Part shown: positions 17,373 to 26,541 of the stretch, in pieces
Layout: each line of letters begins with the position of its first letter
How positions within the stretch are numbered: the first letter of the stretch is position 1
Source of the DNA: Planctomycetota bacterium
Lineage (GTDB): Bacteria > Planctomycetota > Brocadiia > SM23-32
NCBI GenBank assembly: GCA_030628375.1
Contig: DAOVRD010000003.1
Span: 1 to 36,727 of the forward strand
Reading direction: 5' to 3'
DNA: 36,727 bases
Made by a program: the position numbers and the translations under genes
The notes under the pieces: model-generated
The model's input: the letters and a program-made list of their open reading frames with translations, nothing else
Databases searched by the model: none
What the model was told of the DNA's origin: nothing

Positions 17373-19547
17373 CTACATTGACAACTCCTGGGCGTTCTGG
17401 ACCAGATACGCCTTCCACGCGACGGCCGTGAATACACCTTCCTGCGGTTCGACGGGTTTGCTGGCCATTACGTCGAACATCTCTGCCCGCTGCCCCACAT
17501 CCCAGGCGAATTCCTTGTAGGCCCACAAGACCCTCACGTCGGGATCGGCTCCATCCCACAGCACACCCAGGTCGTCCGGCAGCAGGCGGGAATGCTCCAT
17601 GTAGTCCCTCACGGCGTGGTAAGCCTTATTGATAGCGGCATATTCGGGGCGCCACCAGCCTTCCAACCTGCCGTCCAGGCCGCGGGCCACGCTGTAGCGC
17701 GCGGCGTAACTGAGTCTGTTAGCACAGCCGCGGAAATACACCTCCAGCGGATCCGCACCGCTTTCGATGATCTGATCGTAGGGAAATCCCAGAACGCGGT
17801 CTCGAAACATGAACTCCCTGCCCTGCAGCACATCGTAATCCAGACTAACCCCCGGCACGACCATCCCGCCGGCGCTGGCCAGGGGGCACTTATAACCCAT
17901 GCTCTGCAGGGCCGCGATAAGGGAGACGCGCGCTCCGGCAAGCGCGCGTATCTGGCCTGCGTCCTCGTCGAAGCCCGGATCCCCTTTGGCGCCCGAGGCC
18001 GCATCCTCACCGGCCGGCAGAACCCAGTCGAACTGGTCGGCGATCTCGTCCAGTATGCTGTCCACAAAGAGCGCATCCACGCCGAGTCCTTTCCTGACCT
18101 TGCGCAGATGATCCAGCAACAGTTGGCGCGCGTCCCCATCGCGCAGCGCACGGGCCACCAGCCCGTTGCCGTCCCGGCCCTGCAAACGCCGCCAAAGATC
18201 CGGATTCTCCTCCCCCATGCTGGCGGCCACCACCCACGCCAGACAGCAGTCCCGAAGGGCAAGGGCCACCTCCATGCCCCGATGGTGGGCGTGTTGGACG
18301 AACCCCTGAGCCTGCCGAAAGGCCTTCTGCAATGACGTAGGCCGGCCCTTGCGCGGCTCCTCCGAGTCCGCCGGCGGCGTCAGAATCCTCATCAGGCCGG
18401 GCACGTGAACCCGTTTGCAGCCGCTATGGGCGACCTCGTCCAGACCCCGTTCCAGGCTCTCCAGGCACGACCCGTTGCCGCCCACCAGCCGGGTGCCCAC
18501 AACTACCCGCTCCCGCACCAGTCCGGACTGCTCGCAGTAGTCACGCTGCAACTCCTCCCGAATGGCACAGTACTGGTTGGCCCTCTCGATATCGCTCTGG
18601 GCAGCGCCCTCCGCTGTGAGCACCTGCAACGCCGGGAACTCAAGGCAGTTCCCCAGGTCGCCGCACAACTGATGCCAATGGATCACGTAATTCTGTCCGG
18701 GGTTCTTCTGGAAAAGCGACCTGCAGTGGAACGGCGCCTCGAAGGCGGTCACCAGTAGACTCTGGGGGTCGAACTGGAACGTAAACCCTTGCAGCACGCT
18801 CAACAACGGCAGGAACTGCTGCAACTGCACCGCCCGGCGGCTAGATCGGCACCACGAAGTTGTGAACCCCTCACTCTTGTTACGGAACGTCTTCTGCACT
18901 GTGTTGAACGGCCCCTGCATCCAGAAGGAATTGCCCGTAGCCCTGCCTCCCAGCTCCCACGTGGCGCGGTCGTGAATGCGATAGATGCGGTACTTGCGAG
19001 AACGGAACTTGTAGGAGTAAGAGAATCCGACGAAATCCACGCCGCCGATCGTGCGCTCGATCCCCCGGATGCGGAGGCGCAGGACGCCGCCTCTGTCCCT
19101 TTCGGCTTCCCGCTCCCAGGGACCGACGTTCCATCGGTCCTGCCCGTCGTAGCAGACCCACTCCATGCGCGCGCAACGCCTCACGTAAGGGGTCAATGAA
19201 ATAGTGAGCGAATCGGCGCCCCTGCGCATGGCCGCGAACCGGAGGCTGGTGACCTCGTACCCGTCGGGAGTCCGGATAAGGGGCATGATGGGCAGCTCGG
19301 CAGAACGCAGCTTTCGCCGCCTGATCTTGACGTTTCCCAAGCCCTGAAACGTGCTGCCCTGCTTGAGGATCTCAAGGGAGATGCCGTTGTCGAAGCTCAG
19401 TCTGTAGCTTCTTTCATGCTCTTTCAGCCGCATCCCGAACCTCGTCGGTTGTGTGCCCCCAGCCAACGGCATCCCCTTTATAGGGGGTGAGAGTCGGCTT
19501 TGCAAGAACCTTTTCGCTTTTCTACCGAACAGGCATCGCCAACTCAC
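17373..19547 (-). CDS. Hypothetical protein, possible distant glycoside-hydrolase-like TIM-barrel protein
   Basis: Long ORF (724 aa; likely start MPLAGGTQPTRFGM or MRLKEHERSY). N-terminal beta-rich region, and a GLGVDALFVDSILDEIADQFDW segment reminiscent of GH catalytic barrels. No confident family. Confidence 0.6.
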   Translation of the reverse strand: MSWRCLFGRKAKRFLQSRLSPPIKGMPLAGGTQPTRFGMRLKEHERSYRLSFDNGISLEILKQGSTFQGLGNVKIRRRKLRSAELPIMPLIRTPDGYEVTSLRFAAMRRGADSLTISLTPYVRRCARMEWVCYDGQDRWNVGPWEREAERDRGGVLRLRIRGIERTIGGVDFVGFSYSYKFRSRKYRIYRIHDRATWELGGRATGNSFWMQGPFNTVQKTFRNKSEGFTTSWCRSSRRAVQLQQFLPLLSVLQGFTFQFDPQSLLVTAFEAPFHCRSLFQKNPGQNYVIHWHQLCGDLGNCLEFPALQVLTAEGAAQSDIERANQYCAIREELQRDYCEQSGLVRERVVVGTRLVGGNGSCLESLERGLDEVAHSGCKRVHVPGLMRILTPPADSEEPRKGRPTSLQKAFRQAQGFVQHAHHRGMEVALALRDCCLAWVVAASMGEENPDLWRRLQGRDGNGLVARALRDGDARQLLLDHLRKVRKGLGVDALFVDSILDEIADQFDWVLPAGEDAASGAKGDPGFDEDAGQIRALAGARVSLIAALQSMGYKCPLASAGGMVVPGVSLDYDVLQGREFMFRDRVLGFPYDQIIESGADPLEVYFRGCANRLSYAARYSVARGLDGRLEGWWRPEYAAINKAYHAVRDYMEHSRLLPDDLGVLWDGADPDVRVLWAYKEFAWDVGQRAEMFDVMASKPVEPQEGVFTAVAWKAYLVQNAQELSM

Positions 19548-19588
19548 CCCGCCTGGCCACGATCGCCGACCGGCACGCGCACGTGCCC

Positions 19589-21595
19589 TCAGAAATCGAA
19601 CGGCGGGACGTAAGCGCCGTACCGCCCTCTCGCTGCCAGCAGTCGCTGCCGTTGAGCTTGCAGCAGTTCGAACACGATCTCCGGAGTGTCGGGCACCTGC
19701 CGACGGTAGACACTCTCGATGCGGTCTATCTTGGCCAGGTGCTCGGGGATGCGGAGCATGAACTGCCGCGCGTAGTCCTCTGCCTCGTAGTCTTTGCCCA
19801 GATGCTCGTGGAATATGTGGCGCAGGTCACGGTAAAGGGGAATCAAGCCGGTCGGCGTCTCGATGGCCCGGACCTCGCCGTGGACCCGGAGCCCCATCCA
19901 TTTCAGCCACACCTTCTTGTCCTGGGGGGCGTTCAGATAGCCACCGTCGGCCCCCTTGATGAAGTAGTTGACGCCGAACACCTTGGGCGGCTCGGCCACG
20001 TCAGCCACGAAGTCCAGGTTGGTCTGGATGTACTGCCCGATGGGGATCGAAATGAAGTCCAGATTCGACATGGGATCGAATCGGCGCACCCCCTCCGCGC
20101 CGACCGTGGCGGCGGTGGACTCCGACTCGAGGCTGGCACCCTTTGTGACGATGCCGTGCGCCCAGTCGAAGCACTCCTCCACCGGGACCCAGGTATCGGA
20201 GTCCCGCCCGCCGTAGATGATGCCGCTGACGGGCACCCCCGCGGGATCGTTGTGACGCGGATCGTAGTTGTCCAGGTGCTCCAGCCGGATCGTGTAGCGT
20301 GCATTCCTGTGGGACATGTCCACGGGATTGCTCGCCTCGTCCTCTTTTTCGGGCCACCATTCGCCGCTGTGATTGATGCCGCGCTCGGGTGCCGGCCGGC
20401 CGTTACCCAACCAGTGGGGGGCGCCCTCGTCGTCCACGAGCACGTTGGAGAATATGACCTCTCCGGGGGAAGTCAGCGCCTGCCAGATCAAGGGGTCGTC
20501 CTGGGCGTTGACATCCCTGATGATGCCGAAGATCCCGTTCTCCACATTGACGGCGCGCACCTCGCCCTCGATCTCGCGCAGATAGGCGATGTCGTCGCCC
20601 ACTATGCTCTCGCCCGGCACCATCGCAGTGGACGTCTTGCCGCAATAGCTGGGGAAGGCTCCGGTGAAGTAGGTGATGCGCCCCCCCGGCCCGTGCACTC
20701 CCATGACGAGCATGTGCTCGGCCAGCCAGCCTTCGCCGGCCGCCTTGCGGACGCACAACCGCAGGGCCAGTTTCTTCAGCCCGACCGTGTTGCCCGCGTA
20801 CTGCGTGTTCGTGCTGTAGATGATGTTGCTTTCGATATCAATGTAGATGCGGCGCTTGTCCACGTCGGCGCTGACGCCGTCCTCCAGGCGTCCTTGCGCG
20901 TGGACGAACCGGAAGAACTCCGCTGACGGACCCAGGTCCCGCAGGTTCTCATAGCCGGGGCGGTACAGGATGTCCTCGCTGTGCGCCACGTAGGAGGAGT
21001 CGGTGAGCTGCACGGCGGCAATCGAGAATACCGAACCCGCAGGCCCGAGGGTGTAGAAGCGCACGAAAAGCTCCTTGCCCGCCATACTGTTGCGCAGATA
21101 GCCGAGCACCTCCCCCAGACCTTCTTCCTTGTCAATGGACCTGACTCGCTCCCCCAGGTCCGTGCCGGGGCGAAGGAGGTACTTCGTGTTCGCCGGATCT
21201 CTTCCCTGGTCGTGGTAGCTGTCGAAGTGCAGCGTGTGCCCCGGCACGGCCAGCTCCCGCTCCTCGCCGTTCGCAATGGCAACGCGGCGTACGTAGGCCC
21301 TGTCTTCCTCGGAGTCGGTGCTCACGAATACCGACGCAGGATCGCAGAGCTTTATGAACTCAGCGACGAACTCGTCAACCCCGGGATTGCCCAGAGCGAC
21401 GAGCTTACGATAGCTGGTCTCGCCCAGCCTCTCCTGTAGCATTCGATCCGGTTCCGCCATGATCTCCAGGTTCCCTTCACGGGTGCCGTGCACGTCTGGC
21501 AGCGGGAAGCCGTACACTTCCCAAGCAAACGCCTCGGCCTCTTGCCCTCGGGGCCAGGCGCCTGCGGCGGGACGCCACGGCACGTTCTCGACCAC
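19589..21595 (-). CDS. pckG: Phosphoenolpyruvate carboxykinase (GTP-type)
   Basis: LFVRFYTLGPAGSVFSIAAVQLTDSSYVAHSEDILYR, FTGAFPSYCGKTSTAMVPGESIVGDDIAYLR, NPAG-like P(R)HNDPAGVPVSGIIYGGR, GVNYFIKGADGGYLNAPQDKKVWLKWM. Start may be internal. Confidence 0.9.
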   Translation of the reverse strand: MVENVPWRPAAGAWPRGQEAEAFAWEVYGFPLPDVHGTREGNLEIMAEPDRMLQERLGETSYRKLVALGNPGVDEFVAEFIKLCDPASVFVSTDSEEDRAYVRRVAIANGEERELAVPGHTLHFDSYHDQGRDPANTKYLLRPGTDLGERVRSIDKEEGLGEVLGYLRNSMAGKELFVRFYTLGPAGSVFSIAAVQLTDSSYVAHSEDILYRPGYENLRDLGPSAEFFRFVHAQGRLEDGVSADVDKRRIYIDIESNIIYSTNTQYAGNTVGLKKLALRLCVRKAAGEGWLAEHMLVMGVHGPGGRITYFTGAFPSYCGKTSTAMVPGESIVGDDIAYLREIEGEVRAVNVENGIFGIIRDVNAQDDPLIWQALTSPGEVIFSNVLVDDEGAPHWLGNGRPAPERGINHSGEWWPEKEDEASNPVDMSHRNARYTIRLEHLDNYDPRHNDPAGVPVSGIIYGGRDSDTWVPVEECFDWAHGIVTKGASLESESTAATVGAEGVRRFDPMSNLDFISIPIGQYIQTNLDFVADVAEPPKVFGVNYFIKGADGGYLNAPQDKKVWLKWMGLRVHGEVRAIETPTGLIPLYRDLRHIFHEHLGKDYEAEDYARQFMLRIPEHLAKIDRIESVYRRQVPDTPEIVFELLQAQRQRLLAARGRYGAYVPPFDF

Positions 21596-21844
21596 GAGCC
21601 GTGCAATGCGGGGATTCTACAGGATTTGCGGCAGCGGTCAAGTGCGTGGAAGTGGCCGCGGGGGCGGCGATGCCGGCCGGTTCGCCCGTCACGCAGCATT
21701 TCCGAGCCGGGTCCGGCAGCGACAGGCCGCTCAAAACGCATCGAGGAGGAGCTTTTGCGTTTTAGCTTTACTTCCGGTCTCCCGTTATGTCTACAATCAA
21801 GGGGTTGTTGTCACTCTCGCCAGCGACCGGGCTCCGGGCACCAG

Positions 21845-22753
21845 ATGACGTCGGACGGCGGGGACAAACAGTGGACGGTGCTGGAACTGCTTAACTGGAC
21901 CGCTGACTACTTCAAAGGGAAGGGCATCGAGAATCCCCGGCTGAACGCCGAAGTCCTGCTGAGCAAGGTGCTGGGGCTCGAAAGGATCATGCTCTACGCC
22001 CGGTTCGAGCAGCCGGTGGCGGCGGCAGAACGAGAGGCGTTCCGCCAGATGGTCAGAAGGCGGGCCGCCCGTCAGCCCCTGCAGTACCTGGTGGGAAGGT
22101 GCGAGTTTCACGGGAGGGAGTTCGAAGTGACCCCGGCCGTCATGGTACCCAGGCAGGAGACGGAACTGGTGGTTGCGAAGTGCCTTGAGAAGATGCCGAA
22201 CGGCCGGGGCGAGCCATGGGCCGCCGACATAGGCACCGGCAGCGGCGCAATCGCCGTCACGCTGGCGGCAGAGCGCCCCCCGCTGCGGCTCGTTGCCACC
22301 GACAGCAGCGAACAGGCACTGGCAGTAGCAGCCCGCAACGCCGCGCGACACGGCGTCCAGGACCGGATCCGGTTCGCCAAGGGGGACCTGGCAGGGCCGG
22401 TCCCCGGGCACCTGCCGGCGGGCCGGGAAGGTGTTGACTTCATGGTGTGCAACCCGCCGTACGTCCCTACGGCCCAGATTGACCGCCTCCAGCCAGAGGT
22501 GCGGGATTACGAGCCCCGTGCGGCCCTCGACGGCGGCAGCGACGGGCTGGACGTCGTCCGCCGCCTCCTTCCCCAGGCGGCGCATCTCCTGATGCCCGAG
22601 GCCTGGCTCGTGCTTGAACTGGGGGAGGGGCAGGCAGAGGTCGTCAGGCAGATGCTCGGGCAGGACGCCGCCTTCGCGACGGAAAGCGTTGAGACCGCAA
22701 AGGACGCGTCAGGCTGCGAGAGGGTCCTGTGCGTTCGCAAATCCGGCCGGTGA
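21845..22753 (+). CDS. prmC: Peptide chain release factor N5-glutamine methyltransferase
   Basis: QPLQYLVGRCEFHGREFEVTPAVMVPRQETELVV, ADIGTGSGAIAVTLA, FMVCNPPYVP (NPPY), EPRAALDGGSDGLD. Confidence 0.94.
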   Translation: MTSDGGDKQWTVLELLNWTADYFKGKGIENPRLNAEVLLSKVLGLERIMLYARFEQPVAAAEREAFRQMVRRRAARQPLQYLVGRCEFHGREFEVTPAVMVPRQETELVVAKCLEKMPNGRGEPWAADIGTGSGAIAVTLAAERPPLRLVATDSSEQALAVAARNAARHGVQDRIRFAKGDLAGPVPGHLPAGREGVDFMVCNPPYVPTAQIDRLQPEVRDYEPRAALDGGSDGLDVVRRLLPQAAHLLMPEAWLVLELGEGQAEVVRQMLGQDAAFATESVETAKDASGCERVLCVRKSGR

Positions 22754-22766
22754 GGAGACGCCCCGA

Positions 22767-24065
22767 ATGGAACGTATCGTAGTGCGCGGCGGTAGGCCCC
22801 TCATCGGGACGGTCCGCATAAGCGGCGCGAAGAACGCTGCCCTGCCCATCATGGCTGCCGCCATCCTGACCGACAGCCCCTCCGTCCTGCACCGCGTCCC
22901 CCGTCTGACCGACGTGGCGACCATCAGCACAATACTGCGCGCCCTGGGCGTCTCGGCGGAATGGATAGGCCCGGACAGCCTGCGGCTGGTACCATCCCGG
23001 AACGGTCCTGTCGAGGCCCCCTCTCACCTGGTGCGCCAGATGCGAAGCAGCATCTGCGTGCTGGGCCCGCTGCTGGCGATGCGGGGAGCAGCCAGAATGG
23101 CGACGCCCGGAGGCTGCGTCATCGGCGACCGTCCCATAGATCTGCACCTGAAAGGGCTCAACGCGCTGGGGGCGCGCATCGAGATCAACGGAGCGCACAT
23201 CAGCGGCCGAGCGGACCGCCTGCGTGGCACGAGCATCGACCTGAAGGGGCCCTACGGTTCAACCGTGCTGGGGACGGCAAACGTCTTGATGGCGGCTGCC
23301 CTGGCGGAAGGCCGGACGCTGATCAAACACGCCGCCTGCGAACCCGAGGTCCAGGACCTGGCCAGGTTCCTCAACGGCTGCGGCGCCCACATCAGGGGCA
23401 TCGGCACCCCTACGCTGGTCATTGAGGGCGTCAAAAGCCTCCATGGAACGGAGCACACTATCATCCCGGACCGCATCGAGGCCGGGACCTTCCTCGCGGC
23501 CGCAGCAAGCACGGGCGGCGAGATAACGTTGGAAGGACTTCGTGCCGACCACTTGCGAGCCGTCATCGAAGCCATGGGACGGATGGGCGTGGAATTCCAC
23601 GAAGCAGAGGACGCCCTGACCGTCAGGCGGCCCGGGCCGCTGCAAGCCATTGGTTTGGCCACGTCGCCCTACCCCGGCCTGCCCACGGACATGCAGCCAC
23701 AGCTCAGTGCTCTGCTCTGCCTTACGCGGGGCATAAGCACCGTGCGAGAAGGCGTTCATCCCTGCCGGTTCACCCACGTCGGCGAGCTGCAGCGCATGGG
23801 CGCCCGCATCGTGCAGGGCGACGGGCAGACCATCATAGAGGGGGTCGGCCAACTCCACGGGGCGCACGTCACGGCCGCCGATCTGCGCGGGGGAGCGGCG
23901 CTGATGGTGGCCGCGCTCGCAGCCGACGGGGAAACAACCATCTCCGGGGTGGACCAGATAGACCGCGGGTATCAGACGCTGGAAGAGCGGCTCACAATGC
24001 TTGGGGCAGACATATCCCGCTCGGAAGCCCCGCCGGCGGAGCAGCGGCACAGGAAATCGGCCTGA
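22767..24065 (+). CDS. murA: UDP-N-acetylglucosamine 1-carboxyvinyltransferase
   Basis: MERIVVRGGRPLIGTVRISGAKNAALPIMAA, PGGCVIGDRPIDLHLKGLNALGA (conserved active-site Cys loop), IIPDRIEAGTFL, YPGLPTDMQPQL. Confidence 0.96.
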   Translation: MERIVVRGGRPLIGTVRISGAKNAALPIMAAAILTDSPSVLHRVPRLTDVATISTILRALGVSAEWIGPDSLRLVPSRNGPVEAPSHLVRQMRSSICVLGPLLAMRGAARMATPGGCVIGDRPIDLHLKGLNALGARIEINGAHISGRADRLRGTSIDLKGPYGSTVLGTANVLMAAALAEGRTLIKHAACEPEVQDLARFLNGCGAHIRGIGTPTLVIEGVKSLHGTEHTIIPDRIEAGTFLAAAASTGGEITLEGLRADHLRAVIEAMGRMGVEFHEAEDALTVRRPGPLQAIGLATSPYPGLPTDMQPQLSALLCLTRGISTVREGVHPCRFTHVGELQRMGARIVQGDGQTIIEGVGQLHGAHVTAADLRGGAALMVAALAADGETTISGVDQIDRGYQTLEERLTMLGADISRSEAPPAEQRHRKSA

Positions 24066-24135
24066 TACCCGATCGGCTCTCCCCAAGAGGTCTGGCGTAA
24101 CTCTTCTACTGCTTCCTAACGACCACCGAGGACGA

Positions 24136-24279
24136 ACCACGAAGTTCGCGAAGCTTGCCCGCCCCTGGCGGGCTTGCCCGCCTGCGGCGGGCTGACAAAG
24201 AGCACGAAGAACGGCAACAAAGCCTTTGTGGGGCGTCTTTCTGCCTGCCGTTCTTCGTGTCCTTCGTGCCCTTCGTGGT
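24136..24279. repeat. Nested hairpin element between murA and the S55-like gene
   Basis: Outer ACCACGAAG (24136-24144)/CTTCGTGGT (24271-24279). Hairpins GCCCGCC-cct-GGCGGGC (24157-24173) and GCCCGCC-tgc-GGCGGGC (24176-24192). Perfect 14-bp CACGAAGAACGGCA (24203-24216)/TGCCGTTCTTCGTG (24246-24259). Confidence 0.88.
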
Positions 24280-24537
24280 GACGGAAACGTTGGACGACTC
24301 TTGCCGTTCGGCTTAGGCCCCGGGCCCGCCCCGCCAGGCACACAAGACGCAGGGGCAAGGGCCCTGCGCATTCCCTCCGCGGGCTTCCAGTCTACGCTGC
24401 TGTCAATGCACCGCAAGCGGCTGAAGCCATTGCATTTTCGGCCGGGACGCCTTAAAGTAACTGAGGGCTGTGCTCGGGACCGCTGTCAAGAGAGCAGCGC
24501 AGCCGCCTTTCCTTTTCTGAGGCGCCCAAGAAAAGCC

Positions 24538-26481
24538 ATGACAAGAAGCCGAATCGCGGTAGCCCGCTTCCTCCCGATCCTGCTGGCCGGACTGCTGACT
24601 GCGGGCGCAGTCCACGGCGCTCAGGAGCGGCCGCAGATCATACCTGTCTCGGAGATCAAGGCGGGCATGACGGGCTACGGCCTGACCTGCCTGGAGAGCA
24701 GTCGCCCTCAGAAGTTCCAGGTGGAGGTCCTGGGAAACCTGAGGGGCTGGACCCCCAAGGGCGACGTCATCCTGATACGCATGAGCGGCCCCGTCATTGA
24801 CGACTGCGGCGTGATCTCCGGAATGAGCGGCAGCCCGATCTACATTGAGGGCAAGTTGGCGGGCGCGGTGGCGTATGGGTGGCGCTACTGCAAGATCCCC
24901 CTGGCCGGAGTGACACCTGCCGGCGAAATGATGCGGGTGCAGGAGATCCAGGCCCGCGCCGGCCAGGAGCAAAAAAAGGCGGCAAGGGAGGTCACCCGGC
25001 ATGCACTGCGCAATCGCAGCCGGGAACTTGCCAGGCTGCTCACCAGCGGCCCGCGGACCGAGGAGTCCAACGCACGACTGCGCCAGAGCGTGCTGCGAAT
25101 GGCCGGGCCAGCGACGCTTAGGGCCCCTCAGTTGAGTTTCGGTCCACACGCCGTCCCTCCCACCGTCAGCAGCCTGCTGCCCGGTGGGGTCGGCCAGGAA
25201 CTGCGGCCGCTGCTCATCCCGATGGCCATCAACGGCCTGAGCAGCGCCGGCGCTCCGCTGCTCTCGCTCTTGGACGGCACCGGATTCATGCCGGTGCAGG
25301 GAGCGGCCATCGCCGCAAGGGGAGCGCCGGAAGAGGAGGTGATCCTTGAGCCGGGAGTCACGGTCGGCGCGGCTTTCGTGTGCGGGGACATGGACATAGC
25401 CGGCATGGGCACGCTCACATGGATCGAGGGAGACAACGCCGTGGCCTTCGGCCATCCGATGTTCGGCTCAGGGGAGACCGACATCCCTCTGGCGGTCGGA
25501 CACGTCCAGACGATCGTGCCCTCCATATACAGTTCCTTCAAGCTCGCCAGCACGGGCAAGCTAGTCGGCCGCATCACGCAGGACCGTTCCAGCGGCGTCC
25601 TGGCGAAGATAGGCGAGAAAGCGCCCATGTTCCCCTGCAAGGTGCGGGTCAGGGGCACGGTGGACGACCAGTACAGCTACCAGGTGGCCGGCTACTGGGA
25701 AACCGCCCCCCTGTTCACCCTCTACGCTCTGGCGGACAGCAGCGCCCGCTGGGAAGGACTGGGCAATCGCTACTTCCTGAAGGCAAAGGCCACGATATCC
25801 TTCAGCGGGCAAGAGGAACCCTTGATCCAGGAGAACGTCTACAACAGCTATTCGGTGGTTCCGCCGAGCATGGATCTGGTCGTCATACCGATGGAGGAAC
25901 TGCTGCTGAACCCCCACCGCGAGGTCGAGATTGAGGGGATAGACTACGAACTGGAGGTGCAGCCGGGCTTCCAGGCGGCCCTGATCGAGTCGGTCTGGGC
26001 CGACCGGGTAATGGCCGAGCCGGGCTCGGAGGTGACGGTGTACGTGCGTCTGCTGGAGTTCCGCGGCGAGCGCCTGACCAAGAAGCTGAAGCTGCAAGTG
26101 CCCGAGACCGCTCGGCCCGGCTCCCGGGTGGATATCCTGGTCTGCGATGCCCTGGCCGACCGCATGATCAGGAGAGGCATGGACCCGGGGTCCTTCGCAC
26201 CCCCAAACTTCGAGAGCCTGCTGGATTATCTGAAAGAGACGGAGTCCAACAAGAGCCTCATCCTGCGGGCCTCGTTCGTCGAACGGGGCGTGCGCTACGA
26301 CGGCGACGCTATGCCATCGCTGCCCCCGTCGGCATTGAGCATCCTCCAGTTCAAGGGGTCCGGGGGCCAGACCACGCCCCTGGTCACCGACACCAGGGAG
26401 ACCGTGGAAACCCCCTGGGTGCTGGAAGGCGCCCAGTCCCTGTCCATAATCATAAAAGAACGCGACCCCTACAACCCCTGA
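24538..26481 (+). CDS. SpoIVB/S55-peptidase-like secreted protein
   Basis: Signal peptide MTRSRIAVARFLPILLAGLLTAGAVHG. PVSEIKAGMTGYGLTCLESSRPQKFQVEVLG; PVIDDCGVISGMSGSPIYIEGKLAGAVAYGW (GMSGSPI serine motif); AFGHPMFGSGETDIPLAVGHV. Confidence 0.82.
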   Translation: MTRSRIAVARFLPILLAGLLTAGAVHGAQERPQIIPVSEIKAGMTGYGLTCLESSRPQKFQVEVLGNLRGWTPKGDVILIRMSGPVIDDCGVISGMSGSPIYIEGKLAGAVAYGWRYCKIPLAGVTPAGEMMRVQEIQARAGQEQKKAAREVTRHALRNRSRELARLLTSGPRTEESNARLRQSVLRMAGPATLRAPQLSFGPHAVPPTVSSLLPGGVGQELRPLLIPMAINGLSSAGAPLLSLLDGTGFMPVQGAAIAARGAPEEEVILEPGVTVGAAFVCGDMDIAGMGTLTWIEGDNAVAFGHPMFGSGETDIPLAVGHVQTIVPSIYSSFKLASTGKLVGRITQDRSSGVLAKIGEKAPMFPCKVRVRGTVDDQYSYQVAGYWETAPLFTLYALADSSARWEGLGNRYFLKAKATISFSGQEEPLIQENVYNSYSVVPPSMDLVVIPMEELLLNPHREVEIEGIDYELEVQPGFQAALIESVWADRVMAEPGSEVTVYVRLLEFRGERLTKKLKLQVPETARPGSRVDILVCDALADRMIRRGMDPGSFAPPNFESLLDYLKETESNKSLILRASFVERGVRYDGDAMPSLPPSALSILQFKGSGGQTTPLVTDTRETVETPWVLEGAQSLSIIIKERDPYNP

Positions 26482-26541
26482 CCCCGCGCTCGCCGGGCCG
26501 GCGACGCCGGCAACTCGCTACACGGAGTATTGGAGATAACG

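Noticed and set aside
17395-17559. Extended start of the STAS protein or a separate ORF at 17308-17559
   Set aside because: It overlaps the end of the 724-aa gene antisense or out of frame. MSEMDLTERT at 17326 is the natural STAS start.
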